From Talpa occidentalis (Eukaryota; Chordata; Mammalia; Eulipotyphla; Talpidae), in assembly GCF_014898055.3 (NCBI RefSeq), contig NW_023604295.1, positions 136,120,676 to 136,184,675 of the forward strand: a stretch of DNA of 64,000 nt, read 5' to 3'. Position numbers and translations under genes: made by a program. Below are positions 11,701 through 22,416 of this stretch, in pieces (positions within the stretch are counted from its first letter, which is position 1; each line of letters begins with the position of its first letter). The notes beneath the pieces are model-generated. The model was not told where the DNA came from and ran no database searches. It was given only the letters and a program-made list of their open reading frames with translations.

Positions 11701-12579
11701 TGCTTTTGCTGCATCCCATACATTTAGGATATTGGTGTCCTCCTTGTCATTCAATTCAAAGAATTTTTTAATTTCTTCTTTGATCTCCTCGTTAGTCCAG
11801 TGGTCTTCCAGTAGTGTGGCTTTTAATCTCCATGAGGTAGGATAGTTCCTTGCCTTCTTTTTATGATTTATTTCTAGTTTGATGCCTTCGTGGTCAGAAA
11901 AGATGGTTGGTATGATTTCAATCTTGGTGTATCTATTGATATTTGTCTTGTGCCCCAGTATGTGATCGATCCTGGAGAATGATCCGTGTGCGCTTGAGAA
12001 AAATGTGTACTCCGTTTTTTTTGGGTTTAGTGTTCTATAGATGTCTGTTAAGCCCAAATGCTCTAGGTCCTTATTTAGGGCTTTAGTTTCTTTACTTATT
12101 TTTTGTCTTGTTGATCTATCCATTGTTGATAGTGGTGTGTTGAAGTCTCCCACTACATATGTGTTTTCTCTGATGTCTGTTTTCAGAGAGGACAACAGTT
12201 GTCTGATATATTTTGGTGCTCTTTCGTTTGGTGAGTATATGTTAATGAGTGTTATTTCTTCTTGAAGTATTGTCCCCTTAACCATAATGTAGTGACCATT
12301 GGGGTCTCTTTTTATTTTTTTGAGTTTGAAGTCTGTTTTATCTGATATAAGTATAGCTGTTCCTGCTTTCTTTTTTGGCCCATTTGCTTGTAGGATTGTT
12401 TTCCATCCTTTGACTTTGAGCCTATTTTTATCTTTTGTAGCTAAATGTGTTTCCTGGAGACAGCAAAAGGTTGGGTTTTGTTTCTTAATCCAGGCTGCAA
12501 CTCTGTGTCTTTTTATTGAAGAGTTTAGTCCATTTACATTTAGAGTTAATATTGATATGTTGACATCTCTATTTGCCAT
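8755..12579 (-). pseudogene. L1 ORF2: endonuclease-reverse transcriptase, three frameshifts
   Basis: ORF2p nicks target DNA and copies L1 RNA at the nick (target-primed reverse transcription). The first segment (12579-11449, 376 aa) is an intact APE-like endonuclease. By count from Met1 I see N14, E43, Y115, D145, N147, T192, D205, S228, D229 and H230, the active-site set of L1 endonuclease. The middle segments (11448-10251) hold the fingers/palm reverse transcriptase with [12 protein letters not shown] and the catalytic FADD. The last segment (10140-8755 and upstream in frame) holds the thumb and the C-terminal cysteine motif C-x3-C-x7-H-x4-C (CWRGC...HCWWEC). Breaks are apparent single-base losses near 11452-11454, 11023-11027 and 10258-10260, each in a 2-3 base run. 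The span is 3825 nt, so adding the three bases gives 1275 codons plus stop, the usual ORF2p size. Confidence 0.95.
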
Positions 12580-12656
12580 TGTGTTTGTCTTTCCTTTGAT
12601 TTTATTTATTTATTCTTTTAATAACTTTTTTTTTTTTTTTTGGTCTTCTTTCGTTG
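12580..12656 (-). other. L1 inter-ORF spacer
   Basis: A 77-nt gap between the ORF1 stop and the ORF2 start. On the sense strand it is A-rich, with an A-run at 12630-12643. ORF2 begins at ATG 12579. Mammalian L1 spacers of about 60 nt are usual, and ORF2 is normally translated by an unconventional reinitiation-type mechanism. Confidence 0.8.
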
Positions 12657-13683
12657 TTATTCGTCCCTCTGAGGTTCTGGCTTTAGGATTCCTTGTAGTA
12701 TTTTTTGGAGTGGGGGTTTAGTCGCAATGAAATTCCGGAGTTTCTCTTTGTCTGGGAAGGTCCATATTCTTTCTTCATGGAGGAAAGAGAGCTTTGCGGG
12801 ATAGAGTATTCTTGGTTGGCATCTGTTTTCTTGGAGTCTGTTGACTATGTCCCTCACTCTCTCCTTGCCCGTAGTGTTTCTTCAGAGAAGTCTGATGTCA
12901 GCCTGATTGGTTTTCCTTTGAATGTTATCTGTTTCTTCCCTCTTGTCAGCTTCATTATTTTTTCCTTGTCCTGGATTCTTGGGAGCTTTACTATTATGTG
13001 TCTTGCTGTGTTTTTCTTTTCGTCGTGGAAGTTTGGTGTTCTTCTTGCTTCTTGTATATCAATTTTCAGCTCCTTCTTCTCATTTGGGAAGTTCTCTTCA
13101 ATTATATCCATGAATATTTTCTCTGTTCCTACATCTCTCTCCTCTCCTTCTGGAATTCCTATAACTCTTATATTTCCTTTCCTCATGGAGTCAGATAGTT
13201 CCCGAAGTCTTTCTTCATTCTTTTCCTTCGTACTTCTCTTTCCTTTTCTGTTTTGGTTCTTTTTATTTCTGTGTCTTCAAGATTACTTATTCGTTCTTCC
13301 ATTTCATCTATTCTGCTTTCATTGCTTTTCCCAGAGTTCTTTAGTTCCTCCATTAATTCTTTGATCTCCTGCATTTCTCTTACTTCCCTCTTTAGGGACT
13401 CAATTTCCTTCTTCTGATCTATCACTTTTTTAATCATGGCAATTTTAAATTCTCTTTCTGGAAGGCTCAGAAGTTCTTCCAAGTTGCTGTCGTTGCAATC
13501 TGGGGAGTGGTTTTCTTTTTGTGGTGTGCTTCTTTCCTGAGGAGTTTTTAGGTTGCGTGTGGTTCTTCTACTCCCTACTGTCTGTTTTCTAATTTGTCGT
13601 ATGCGTTGGGACACTGTGTTGCTCGGACTGACTGACATCTTGGGTGAACTTCTCCGCTCCCCTCTGGCTCTTCCAGGAGCCAT
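12657..13683 (-). pseudogene. L1 ORF1: RNA-binding chaperone, two frameshifts
   Basis: ORF1p is a trimeric coiled-coil RNA-binding protein that packages L1 RNA. The N-terminal segment (13683-13183) starts MAPGRARGERRSS and has a basic, disordered head followed by a heptad-rich coiled coil (about residues 70-155: LLSLPEREFKIAMIKKVID, EIESLKREV). The second segment (13186-12854) is the RRM domain, starting in the NIRVIGIPEGEE block and with the ARHIIVKLPR strand. The third (12857-12657) is the C-terminal domain with RCQPRILYPAKLSF. Frame changes lie near 13230 and 12851-12857, each consistent with loss of one base. The span is 1027 nt; adding two gives 342 codons plus stop, close to the 338 aa of human ORF1p. 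Confidence 0.93.
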
Positions 13684-14711
13684 CTCTGTCTTCTGGGGGA
13701 GCTTTCTGCTGGTTTTAGGCAGTTTTTACTGAAGAAATGTCCCTGTTCTCAAATGGCGAAGAGGGATGCAGTCCCTGCGCCTCCGGTTTCAGGCACACTC
13801 TTCTGCGCACCCGGTCTGCCCCGGACGTGGGTGCCTGCTCCCTCTGTGGGCTCAGACTGCTGGTCGGAAGGGGCCTGGCGTGGAATAACTTCCCGGCTGC
13901 CACTGGGTCCTCCAGAAACCTTCTGCCCTTTTCAAGCAGTCTTAAGAAATGTCCTGTTTTATAGGTTGTTAGTGACTTTTTTTTTTCCTGGTCGCTAGGT
14001 GGCGCCAGAGATCTCTCCTATTGTCCTTGGGGGGCTGTTTTTCGCCTCCCCCCACCCCGTGGGACAGAGAACAGAGCGGGAATGGTAGGGTACACCTCAA
14101 CAGCTTTGGGGTGCTGTGTCTGCCTTGTGCCCCACCGTCGTGGAGAAACCACGCCCCGAATTTTCGTGCCCCGGGTCTCAGTTCAAAGCCCTCAGTTCCA
14201 GGACGCGGGCTGTAGCCCAGTTCAGTGGCGCGGGAAGGGCGCCTTTTGCACCGCTCCCGTGCCTGGGCGCCTGGTTCCTGCTCACTCAGGGAGGGACCTT
14301 CACCTCATTGAGGACCTCCGCGCGTCTCCCCGCAAGCCTAGGTCGTCTCCCCGCAAGCCTAGGTCGCAGGCGCGGGGACCTGGGCAGCCGCGATCCAGGT
14401 CTGCACTTGCTTTTCAAGCGCGCCGAGCGCGCCGCTTTCCCGCGCCAGCTTACTGGCAGCCCGGGCTGTATGCGCGTCTCCCGGGGTCTTTGTTCTTCTC
14501 TAATGGCGCCCGGAGCCGTTCGCTCACCGCCGCTTTGGATCCTGCAGGGTTCGCCTCAGCTCCCGTTCACGGGGTGTGGTGGCTGCAATAGTTCCTTTCC
14601 GCTTACAGTCCCGCTTGCTGCGTTGTTTGTTCTTGTGGGCCGTTTTGGTTTGTTGTTTCCTCCTCTCTGCCGGTCGGAGAGTGCCGCCTCTGTGGGCGGG
14701 GGAGGGGAGCC
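13684..14711 (-). promoter_or_regulatory. L1 5'UTR / internal promoter, CpG-rich
   Basis: About 1.03 kb of GC- and CpG-rich sequence upstream of ORF1, in strong contrast to the AT-rich surroundings. It corresponds to the L1 5'UTR, which carries an internal pol II promoter and often an antisense promoter. It ends exactly at the target duplication, so the element is full length. A 21-base unit is tandemly duplicated at about 14324-14365. The ORFs on either strand here (14082-14591, 14116-14769 and others) are chance frames in GC-rich DNA. Confidence 0.9.
14324..14365. repeat. Tandem duplication in the L1 5'UTR (2 x 21 bp)
   Basis: The unit GTCTCCCCGCAAGCCTAGGTC (first 20: GTCTCCCCGCAAGCCTAGGT) occurs twice back to back without mismatch. 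It could be a partial monomer duplication in the L1 promoter or a private duplication of this copy. Confidence 0.9.
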
Positions 14712-14726
14712 TGGGTATCACATCTT

Positions 14727-14775
14727 AACCCAGTCATCTCTCATCGGGGTCCTTAGGTTGTTTCCATAGTGTGTC
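14727..14775 (-). mobile_element. Continuation of the old host L1
   Basis: AACCCAGTCATC...CCTTAGGTTGTTTCCATAG is the reverse complement of the L1 ORF2 'PKCPxxDDWI' neighbourhood and joins to the sequence ending at 8555 once the full-length L1 and one target duplication are removed. Confidence 0.8.
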
Positions 14776-14929
14776 TAGACCGTGGAGTGTCTAGACTCTA
14801 AGAGAAAAACTATGAAAAACTATGAAGGTGAGAACAAGATAAACACTTCTAAGAGTTTGGCAAATGACCACCAAGGCTGTTGTAAACCACCGCTTTTTCT
14901 TTTTGAGCCCCCTCTTGGGCTATTCTCAA

Positions 14930-15480
14930 GTCAAATTTACCATTAAATAAGATAAAGAAATAGCAATAAGACTCCAATTCTGAGTCACAGGTCAGGAACT
15001 TCAGTGTCATTTCCAGGAAACATCACAGTTGTCAAGCACAGGCCCATGGCTTGATGGCACAAAGATCAATAACCATACCACTAGGTTTTGAGAAAAGAAA
15101 TAGTTTATTCCAAGGTTACCTGGCAAGTTGATTAGAAGCAAAGCAAAACTGAAATCAGTCTCCCCAAAAATGGGATTTAGGGCAGTATATATTGTGTTGG
15201 GGAACAAATAAAGTATTAGTGGCCTTTGGTAGAGTCGGATAGGTTGCCTTCTGTTGAGTCAAAAATATAACTCAAGTTTGGGTCCAGAACTGAGCACCCC
15301 TCACTTGTGGATGTTGTCCATTTAACTATGAACTGGGCATCTTAATTCGTTTTCCTATGGCATTTTTCATTTAGGGCAGTGAGAGGTCACCTTGATGAAA
15401 GGGAACGCTGTTCTGGGCCTGTGCTCTAAAACACAACTTGTCCACTTCTGAAAAATCTGGTGTTCTCCCCATTTAAGTTG
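14930..15480 (-). mobile_element. Possible old LTR, minus strand
   Basis: On the minus strand the piece around 15095-15110 contains a poly(A)-signal-like AATAAACTATTTC followed by U5-like sequence, and GC content is slightly raised. No TG...CA ends or target duplication could be set, so the boundaries are guesses. Confidence 0.3.
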
Positions 15481-17173
15481 GTTAGAGTATTTTTGCTCCA
15501 TTGTTTCACTCTTGAAAGTCCTGTCATTCTTTAACAGAAACTAGAAAAGACCAGCATTTTCATGTTTGTTTGTTACAGATACATTGGATTAGTATAGCAT
15601 TTATTCTAAATCTCACTCTTAACCTTTATTGAATATTTACTATATACAAAAGCCCATATGTTCCATACAAAAATATTTTGGTTATTCAAAGATCACATAC
15701 ATATTGTCATACAGATTTCCCTGTGATGAGGCCATCAGCAATACTGTTTTATTCAATTAAATATGCTATTAAGTGCCTGACTGATTTGGCTTTATTTAAC
15801 TACCTAATTTTCATCTCCAGAAGGCCCATAATTATTTAAATTTTCTGCTAATGTTACTGTATTAAGGCTCCTGTTGAAACTTCAAATATTTTGAGAATTT
15901 TACATTATATTTACCTTCAATTTCTCAACCATAATTTAGTCGTCCACTTTATAGGTGTGAAGAATTTGGTATATATTTTTATTATTGTTCAATAGGAGGC
16001 TTGTTACTAAGAAATCACATATAAAAAGTCAGTGAAAAACTGCATCAAAGAGATGAAAGTGGTTATTTTTAGTTAATCTAAAAATCAGTACACAAGGAAT
16101 CTGATTTTTAGATGTCTATAAATATTTCATAATTTTGGTGCGTTTCTCTTTGCCACAATTTTTTATTAGCCCTATATTATGTTAGTTAACATTAGACTTT
16201 TGTTTTCTGCATTTTTTCTTGTTGTTGTAGTAAGCAATTTCAAGCATTCTAATGAATTGTTTCTAAGGAAAAAAATTATTTTCACATAGGATTATGGGAG
16301 AGTTTGTGTCTGGGATAAGTACATGTATTCTGAATATTTTTGAAAGACCGTGTATTTAGAAATTAGCAGTAGGATTGCAGTACATTTTCTCTTTCAATCA
16401 CTTAAAAATGAAAGATTGAATCAGTTAAATTTTCTGCTAAACATGCTAATGACAGCCTGCCAAGCACACTAATGGTATTACTAACAGGGAGACTCATATG
16501 AAATGAATTTAGCAGGGTGCATTTGATCGGTTTAGGCTGCTTACAGAGTGCCGGCCACATAGAAATTATAGGTCATTAATATTTATACATTAGGTGTACT
16601 CATCATTAAAATGTGTTCTTTTAATCCATAGGAAGGTCATAGAATAAATAGCAGTTTCTTCCCAGTCTTCAAAGTTTTAAATCAGTATTAGCAAATTTAG
16701 TGATAATGCAAAGCATCTGACTTTAGAATCTCTGCCATAGAAAAGACATTTTGACATACTTTTAGTATCTTTGGAAGCATTCTGTATTTATGAATAAATT
16801 GGAAATCAATGTCTATCCACACAGGCCATCACCACCATTCCTGTTCAGTAGTTAACACTCATAAGTCCATATATTTCCATAATGGTAGGTGCAATACTAC
16901 TATAAATATTAAAATGCATTGTAACTTTGAATTTTTTATTATAAGTTTTGTTCTTACAGAGATTTACACATAATATAGGCAAAGACTGGAAGAAAAATAT
17001 AAGGGTAAACAGAAAAGATGATGATAGCTTTTATTTTTGTATATTTTTGGGTTTAATTTTAGAATTATTTATATATAAATTAAAATATTTACCATTGTTA
17101 TAATTAACTTTTGGTAAATTTTGTATAGGTATTATGTCATGATTTTCTTTTGAACATTTTACTCATTGAAAGA

Positions 17174-17220
17174 CACATAGGTCAAGTCATTAGGGGCTAG
17201 ATCAGCCTTTACAGAAGCAG
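17174..17220 (+). repeat. Paired diverged repeat, copy 1
   Basis: CACATAGGTC...GGGGCTAGATCAGCC...TTTACAGAAGCAG matches the segment at 17649-17696 in the same orientation over about 47 bases with a few differences. Weaker similarity seems to continue downstream for some 50 bases. The family is not recognised. Confidence 0.7.
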
Positions 17221-17648
17221 GGGTATTTAAAAATTATAGATTTTCCTTCCTAAAGTACAATATTTTCTGTGATACCAGACTTTCAAAAACAGTGATAATT
17301 ATGTATGCTTCCAGTAGAGGGATAAGCAAAATGCCTTGATGTAGTTAGCAAATAAAAAAGAAAAGAAATAATCTGTGGACCCCCTGCTTTCCATGATAAT
17401 TTTTATTTAAGAGGTAAAGTACATGGATTTAAAGTAGGGCAAATAGCAAAGTTTCCTCTGTAGTGAGCAAAGTTTAATTTTAAGAATTTAATCATCAATA
17501 TAAATTTCCTGCAAATCAGCCTAATTGTTAATACCCAATTAGCAGTTAATATATTCATTATAATTATACAAACAATAACCACTGCTTCCCTGATGTGAAA
17601 AATATGAGTCTGTGAACATTGGAAATTCACTGCTTTATTTTCTGCCCT

Positions 17649-17696
17649 CACATAGGTAAACCCATTTAGAGGCTAGATCGACCTTTACAGAAGCAG
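17649..17696 (+). repeat. Paired diverged repeat, copy 2
   Basis: Second copy of the segment at 17174-17220, 475 bases downstream, sharing CACATAGGT, GGCTAGATC and CCTTTACAGAAGCAG. It could be a local duplication or two copies of one old repeat. Confidence 0.7.
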
Positions 17697-19138
17697 AAAG
17701 TAGTTAAATTATCCTAATCTCCTTTCACTTTCTAAAAGGCTATAGGAAACATGCCCACTTTTTACCAAACACAGAGAAGATTTCTGCCCAAAGAGTCAAA
17801 AATTGTCTAAATTGAATATATATGTTTTTCTTTGCTGTAACTCTAAATCCCATTTTTGTCAGTAAATTTTTCTTTCCTGGCCTTAATCTTCCTTCATTCA
17901 GGCTGAGTTGCCAGTGGTTTCCTGAAATGTTTACTTCTTCATATTGCTAGGAAATCTGACGCCTACTATTTTCTCTTATCAGGTCCAAACTTCTATTCCT
18001 GGTCCTCTCTGGCTTTATAATTTTCTAGTTACATCAAAAATATCTTTCCAGACCAACTATCCCACGGAATACTGATAGCTTCCAAAAGTTTTTATGAAAC
18101 TCAAGCAAGGTGAGGATTTTCTGAAAGTAAGAGACGGTCCCCAAACTCAGCAAGTTTTTCCATCCTTAAATTAATTCTCAATAAAACTATTCACCTGAAT
18201 AATTATGTTACTGATACCAATTATAACCCTGTTTTAAAAAATTTCTCATGTCAATATCTAGGAAATGTAAGACTTTCTATGGGGATAATTGCAATGGCTT
18301 GAACCAAGAATAGAGAAAATCATAGAATCGCATGAAAGTGACTTTATTTTTATGTAATTTTCAGCATATTGCAATTAAATGAAAAATTTAATGTTGAGTA
18401 TTAATTTGAAGTAATAGTTAAATGTGAAATCCAATGTGTTTTGTCCACTTTCAGAATTAGTAACAAAAGATCTATCATATGGAATTTAGAAATACTCTTT
18501 ATTGACTTAAAAATATCACACTGTCGTTCAGCGTTTTAAATGCTGATTTTTCTTTGGTTATGGTATCTAATATACAATTACTAACAATTAAATTTTTAAA
18601 ACTCTGATGACATGAGGATGTAAAACTTGACATTGAATTAGTGCATGAAAGATGCATCTTAGATGTACCTCTGTGTCTGTGCAACCATTTAATAGACAGA
18701 ATCCATAGATAGGTGTGTTTGAAGTAGTAGAAATTGTAGTAATTACAGGTTTGTGACAGTAAGGAAAATGAGTTAAGTTAGGCTCTTTTTTGCCTTCTAA
18801 ACAGCAGACAGCCTCTAACCTTGAAAAGTATCAGTTGTGTTTTCCAGCAAACAACAGACAGGCTTTGTATGGGCAACAATGTATCAGTTGTGTGACTCTG
18901 GGCACACAACAATATGAAGCAGTGAGGAGGCTCACTTGCTATTGGGTCTTTTGGTCTTTCTGTCTCCCTGCCTGCCTGCTGAATCCCTGCTTCAGCATGA
19001 AAGGCATGTCAGACATACCTAAGGCCCTAAGATACTTTTTATGTTTGCCCAAATCAACAGTGACCCTGCCTGGACTGGGACAGTTGCATAACAGATAGTT
19101 AATATAAATTCTTTCAAAGTTTTTATACTCTCTTATTA

Positions 19139-19429
19139 TCCTTCTTTGTTTGGGCTGCTATTACGAAGTTCTGGAGGCTGGAATTCCTTTAAGTTAAGGT
19201 GCCAGCACAGTCAAGGCAGGGGCCCCTCCCCAGCTGCAGACTTCTCCCTGTATCCTCACAAGGCGGAAGCCACAGGCTGGTCCTCTGCGTCCTTTTCCAG
19301 AGCCCATTCATCCCATTCATGATTCTACTACCCCCTGACCTAGTCCCTTCCCAACATAATACTATCACCCTAGATTCTGGGTTTTTAGCATAGGCATTTG
19401 GGGAAGACACAAATATTCAGACCACAGCA
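19139..19429 (-). mobile_element. MST/MLT1-type (MaLR) solo LTR, minus strand
   Basis: The reverse complement starts TGCTGTGGTCTGAATATTTGT and continues with the order typical of MaLR LTRs: a GGTGATAGTATTATG segment, AATGGG, a GTGAGGATACAGGGAGAAG segment, then CCAGCCTCCAGAACTTCGTAAT and GCAGCCCAAAC. These LTRs belong to old non-autonomous ERVL-derived elements. No internal sequence is present, so this is a solo LTR. The ORFs on both strands (19189-19410, 19199-19393) are readings of it. Confidence 0.88.
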
Positions 19430-20964
19430 ATTTGAACTCATTTTTATTTATTAATGTTAATTCTTCCATATTAGACTTCACATTAAATGTAATAGAAATT
19501 AGTTGATCTCTTTGACATGCATGAAAAGTTTATGATAAAAAAAAAGCATCCCTGAAGTTGAGGGTATGATTTAGAGAGTAATATTTTGCCCTGCAATTGT
19601 AATGTTGTAAGGTACACAATATTGGAAGCACTAGGAGCCACATGCTAATTTCTTACAAGTTCAAGGAACATTTGAGTGATCACACAAATGTAACATTTTA
19701 AATGATTAACTTCATGTGAGCTCTGCATTGTAGTTAGAATAAAAGTAGATTTAAATGTTCTAAAAATAAGTATTTCTGATTCTCTTTTTCAAATATGATT
19801 ATAGTTAGTATCGTATAAGCTGTGTCTTTCTTTCATTTCATTTTGAGTTCTATCCTCCTGTGCATTCTTCATTCTGCTTAACTCTTTCTCTTATCTCCCT
19901 TAACTACACATCAGCCATTAGCCAATTGTCTTTCTAATCTGTCCCTGAAGTTGTATGTACTTTATAAATGTTTTTTACCACTTAGTCTGACCATTCCATA
20001 TGAAATTCCACATGAAAAACAATTTCTTGCTGTTGCCATTCAATATTTTATGGAGAGAAATTTAGGAAAGTAATTAAATATTCTTACCAATTTTCTTAAA
20101 TATGCTTAATTCTATTTGTAATAGAATAGGAACAAAAGGAGTTAATGCTTATTAAAAATAATTAGTCACTATCTACTTAAGAAGTTAGCCTGACTGACTG
20201 GCAGTAAAATGAAATGTCAAAATAACAAGCTATCAGGGGTACTGATCTTTTATTAATAAAATGAATAAATATTTAAATGGCATTTATGAAAGAAATGGCA
20301 GATGATGAATATAGTGCTACATTTTCATATCCCATTCAGGGTATCCTCATCGAATATGGGGGGTGTATTATTAGATTTGATCCATTAGAGGTTGGCACTG
20401 TCCTTTTCAAAATGAGATTAGCCTTTAGCAATCTGTTTATTACTTGAGTTATGTGTTGAGATGAAAGAAAGAAACTGACAGTAGTCAGGCAAAAATTCTG
20501 TATTCTTTAGTGTAACAAAGTAAGCCATAAAAAGTATATCGGATTGTCTATAATAATTATAATTGAAAACAGCCTGAATACCTAACAATTAGGGATTGAT
20601 TCAATAACCTGTGGTATATCAAGTCAATAAATGAATTCAATTTCTTAAAATAATTTTATAGAAGTATATTCATTGGCATGGAAATATAAATCAATTTGTA
20701 CTTATAGACTTGGTTTAAGAAATATTTTTTCAAGGTTCTTATACCATTGTCAGCACTTTATGAACAAACTGAATTATCATTCAGTATTTAGGAGCCCTAA
20801 ATACGAAAAAGACTATGGTGTTTCACTTATTCAAAATAAGCAGTACTAAAATTAGCAAAGAAAATCTACTTTAATACTTTAAAATTGATAGTGGCCACGC
20901 TTATTTAAGAAAACAGATATAAATTATTAAAAATACATATTTTATCACCACTACTGTTTTATTA
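19430..20964. other. Unique AT-rich sequence
   Basis: No supported gene, RNA or named repeat. Confidence 0.5.
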
Positions 20965-21185
20965 ATTATGTTAACTTTTACTGAGGTAACATTGTTTACA
21001 ACACTGTGTGGGATTTAGGGTAATTGGGTTGTAACTTCTCAAATGTAACTATTCCCCACACCACACCCCATCAAAATCACCCACAATCTTTGGCCATAGT
21101 ACTAACCATATGGTTAATCTGCCTAATGGCTAGTAATAAAGCATCTTAAGCAGAGTGTTTTGCATGAAGAGTTACACAGAACAAT
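20965..21185 (-). mobile_element. Old L1 3'UTR fragment, minus strand
   Basis: TTTTACTGAGGTAACATTGTTTACAACACTGTGTG matches the reverse-complement L1 3'UTR start seen also at 7870 and 57130, followed by a C-rich stretch (CCCCACACCACACCCC) as in those copies. The right boundary is uncertain. Confidence 0.65.
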
Positions 21186-21225
21186 TATTTAACCTCCAAT
21201 TAAAGAAGTGAAATTTAGCAGTAAG

Positions 21226-21485
21226 GGTGGCACAAGGGTTAAGATGCAACCTATGAAGCTATCCATAGCCACTGCAGCACAAATTCGATCCCTGGCCAGG
21301 GAGATATCCACATGGCGAGGCAGACCTCTCCTGTGTCACCTGCTACTCCCCTCAGCAGTGTATTTCAGTCATTCTGCCTGTTCTGTTCCCCACTCTGTCT
21401 CTGATGAATCCTCTGCCCCACCCCCTGCAGTTCTGACCTGTTCCCCAGGTCTTATATGCATAAATAAATAAATTTTTAAAAAAAA
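21226..21485 (+). mobile_element. tRNA-derived SINE, older subfamily, head-truncated
   Basis: Starts at GGTGGCAC, so the GGGCCTCCCT head is missing. It then shows the B-box-like AATTCGATCCC, CTCCCCTCAGCAGTGTATTT, and the AATAAATAAATT tail. A perfect 11-bp target duplication, TTAGCAGTAAG, flanks it (21215-21225 and 21486-21496). The older subfamily is indicated by CTATGAAGC in the head and CTGTTCCCCA in the body. Confidence 0.93.
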
Positions 21486-22011
21486 TTAGCAGTAAGATAT
21501 CTATATGCTTGTATATACTGTGTATATGTAACAAGTACATATTGCAAAATACATACCCTTTAATTCTCATCAAAAGATTACATTGGTTTCTATTTCTGGC
21601 TAACATTCTATATTGTGTATATTTTTATTGTGAAAATAATCTGCAAATGTACACAGAGTAAACAGGGAACACATTAGTTTGCATGATGTATCTTTTCAGT
21701 TAAAGCTTGACATCATTCCCAGGAATTTTATTTTCTTCCCAAATTTCATAAATTTTCCAGAAGCCACACAGTAGTATGCATTCATATTGTTAGTGGTTTG
21801 ATAGTTCCTCAGTTGACTGTGGCTTCAAAGGATTCAAAGACACATCAAGGCAAAGGAAAACCGTTTATTTATTGACAGTTCGCTGGGAATAAGTGAGAGA
21901 GGGCAGAGTCCAAAGAAGAACAACTGCCCAGACTGGAAAGGGATGTCAGGCTTAAATGGGGTACAGGGGGCTGCTCTCTCTGTCTCCTTCTGGGACCATT
22001 CATTTTACATT

Positions 22012-22416
22012 CTTTTTTTTTTCTGACCATGATTTTTTATTATTTTTTAATTTTATATATTTTACATCATTTTTTATTTTTACACAATGTATGCATTTTT
22101 ATCTTGGTTATAGTCCCCATACAATTCCCACCCCCCCCTAGTTTTGAGCCTTATCCCTCCCCCCCCCATAGTGTGTCTCTCGTTTATAGTTGCTTGTTGA
22201 TTTTGATTTTTATTTTATTATAACTAGTCTTATTCCTGGTCCCTTATTTAGGTTTTCTAAATTCCTGCTATGAGTGAGACCATCTGGCATTTTTCTTTTT
22301 CTTTCTGGCTTATTTCACTGAGCATGATCCCTTCCAGCTCCATCCATGTTGCTGCAAATTGCATGGGTTTATCTTTTTTGATTGCTGAGTAATATTCCAT
22401 TGTGTATATGTACCCA
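22012..22416 (-). mobile_element. L1 insertion, 3' part (minus), of a twin-primed copy
   Basis: Contains, on the minus strand, the end of ORF2 ([20 protein letters not shown]) and a 3'UTR with a C-rich/G-rich tract (22128-22168), then a T-run at its left edge. It is close in sequence to the full-length L1 at 8556-14711, so the same or a sister subfamily. It joins at about 22417 to an oppositely oriented piece of the same ORF2. Confidence 0.92.

Larger units (their letters stand above)
8556..14711 (-). mobile_element. Full-length L1 (LINE-1) retrotransposon, 6156 bp
   Basis: Complete minus-strand L1. Reading from 14711 downward it has a GC-rich 5'UTR (to 13684), ORF1 (13683-12657), a short spacer (12656-12580), ORF2 (12579-8755), a 3'UTR (8754-8581) with a G-rich tract, and a poly(A) tail seen as T-run 8556-8580. 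Perfect 15-bp target duplications flank it (8541-8555, 14712-14726), and its host is an older L1. ORF1 and ORF2 carry only five apparent single-base deletions and otherwise preserve key residues. Length and layout match the roughly 6-kb standard mammalian L1. It is probably a young insertion; whether it is truly dead depends on whether the small indels are real. Confidence 0.98.
15481..19138. other. Unique sequence, no gene seen
   Basis: AT-rich, without supported ORFs. It holds a pair of similar 47-bp segments (17174-17220 and 17649-17696, described separately) and a less AT-biased, repeat-free stretch near 16430-16565 that could be conserved non-coding DNA. The ORF at 18790-19098 shows no family resemblance. 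Confidence 0.5.

Noticed and set aside
12299..13364. Plus-strand ORFs rich in Phe/Ser/Leu (up to 219 aa)
   Set aside because: Antisense readings of ORF1 and the ORF2 start; A-rich coding on the other strand gives Phe/Ser-rich frames.
14082..14769. ORFs of 169 and 217 aa in GC-rich DNA
   Set aside because: They lie in the L1 5'UTR, where GC richness reduces stop codons; no domain seen.
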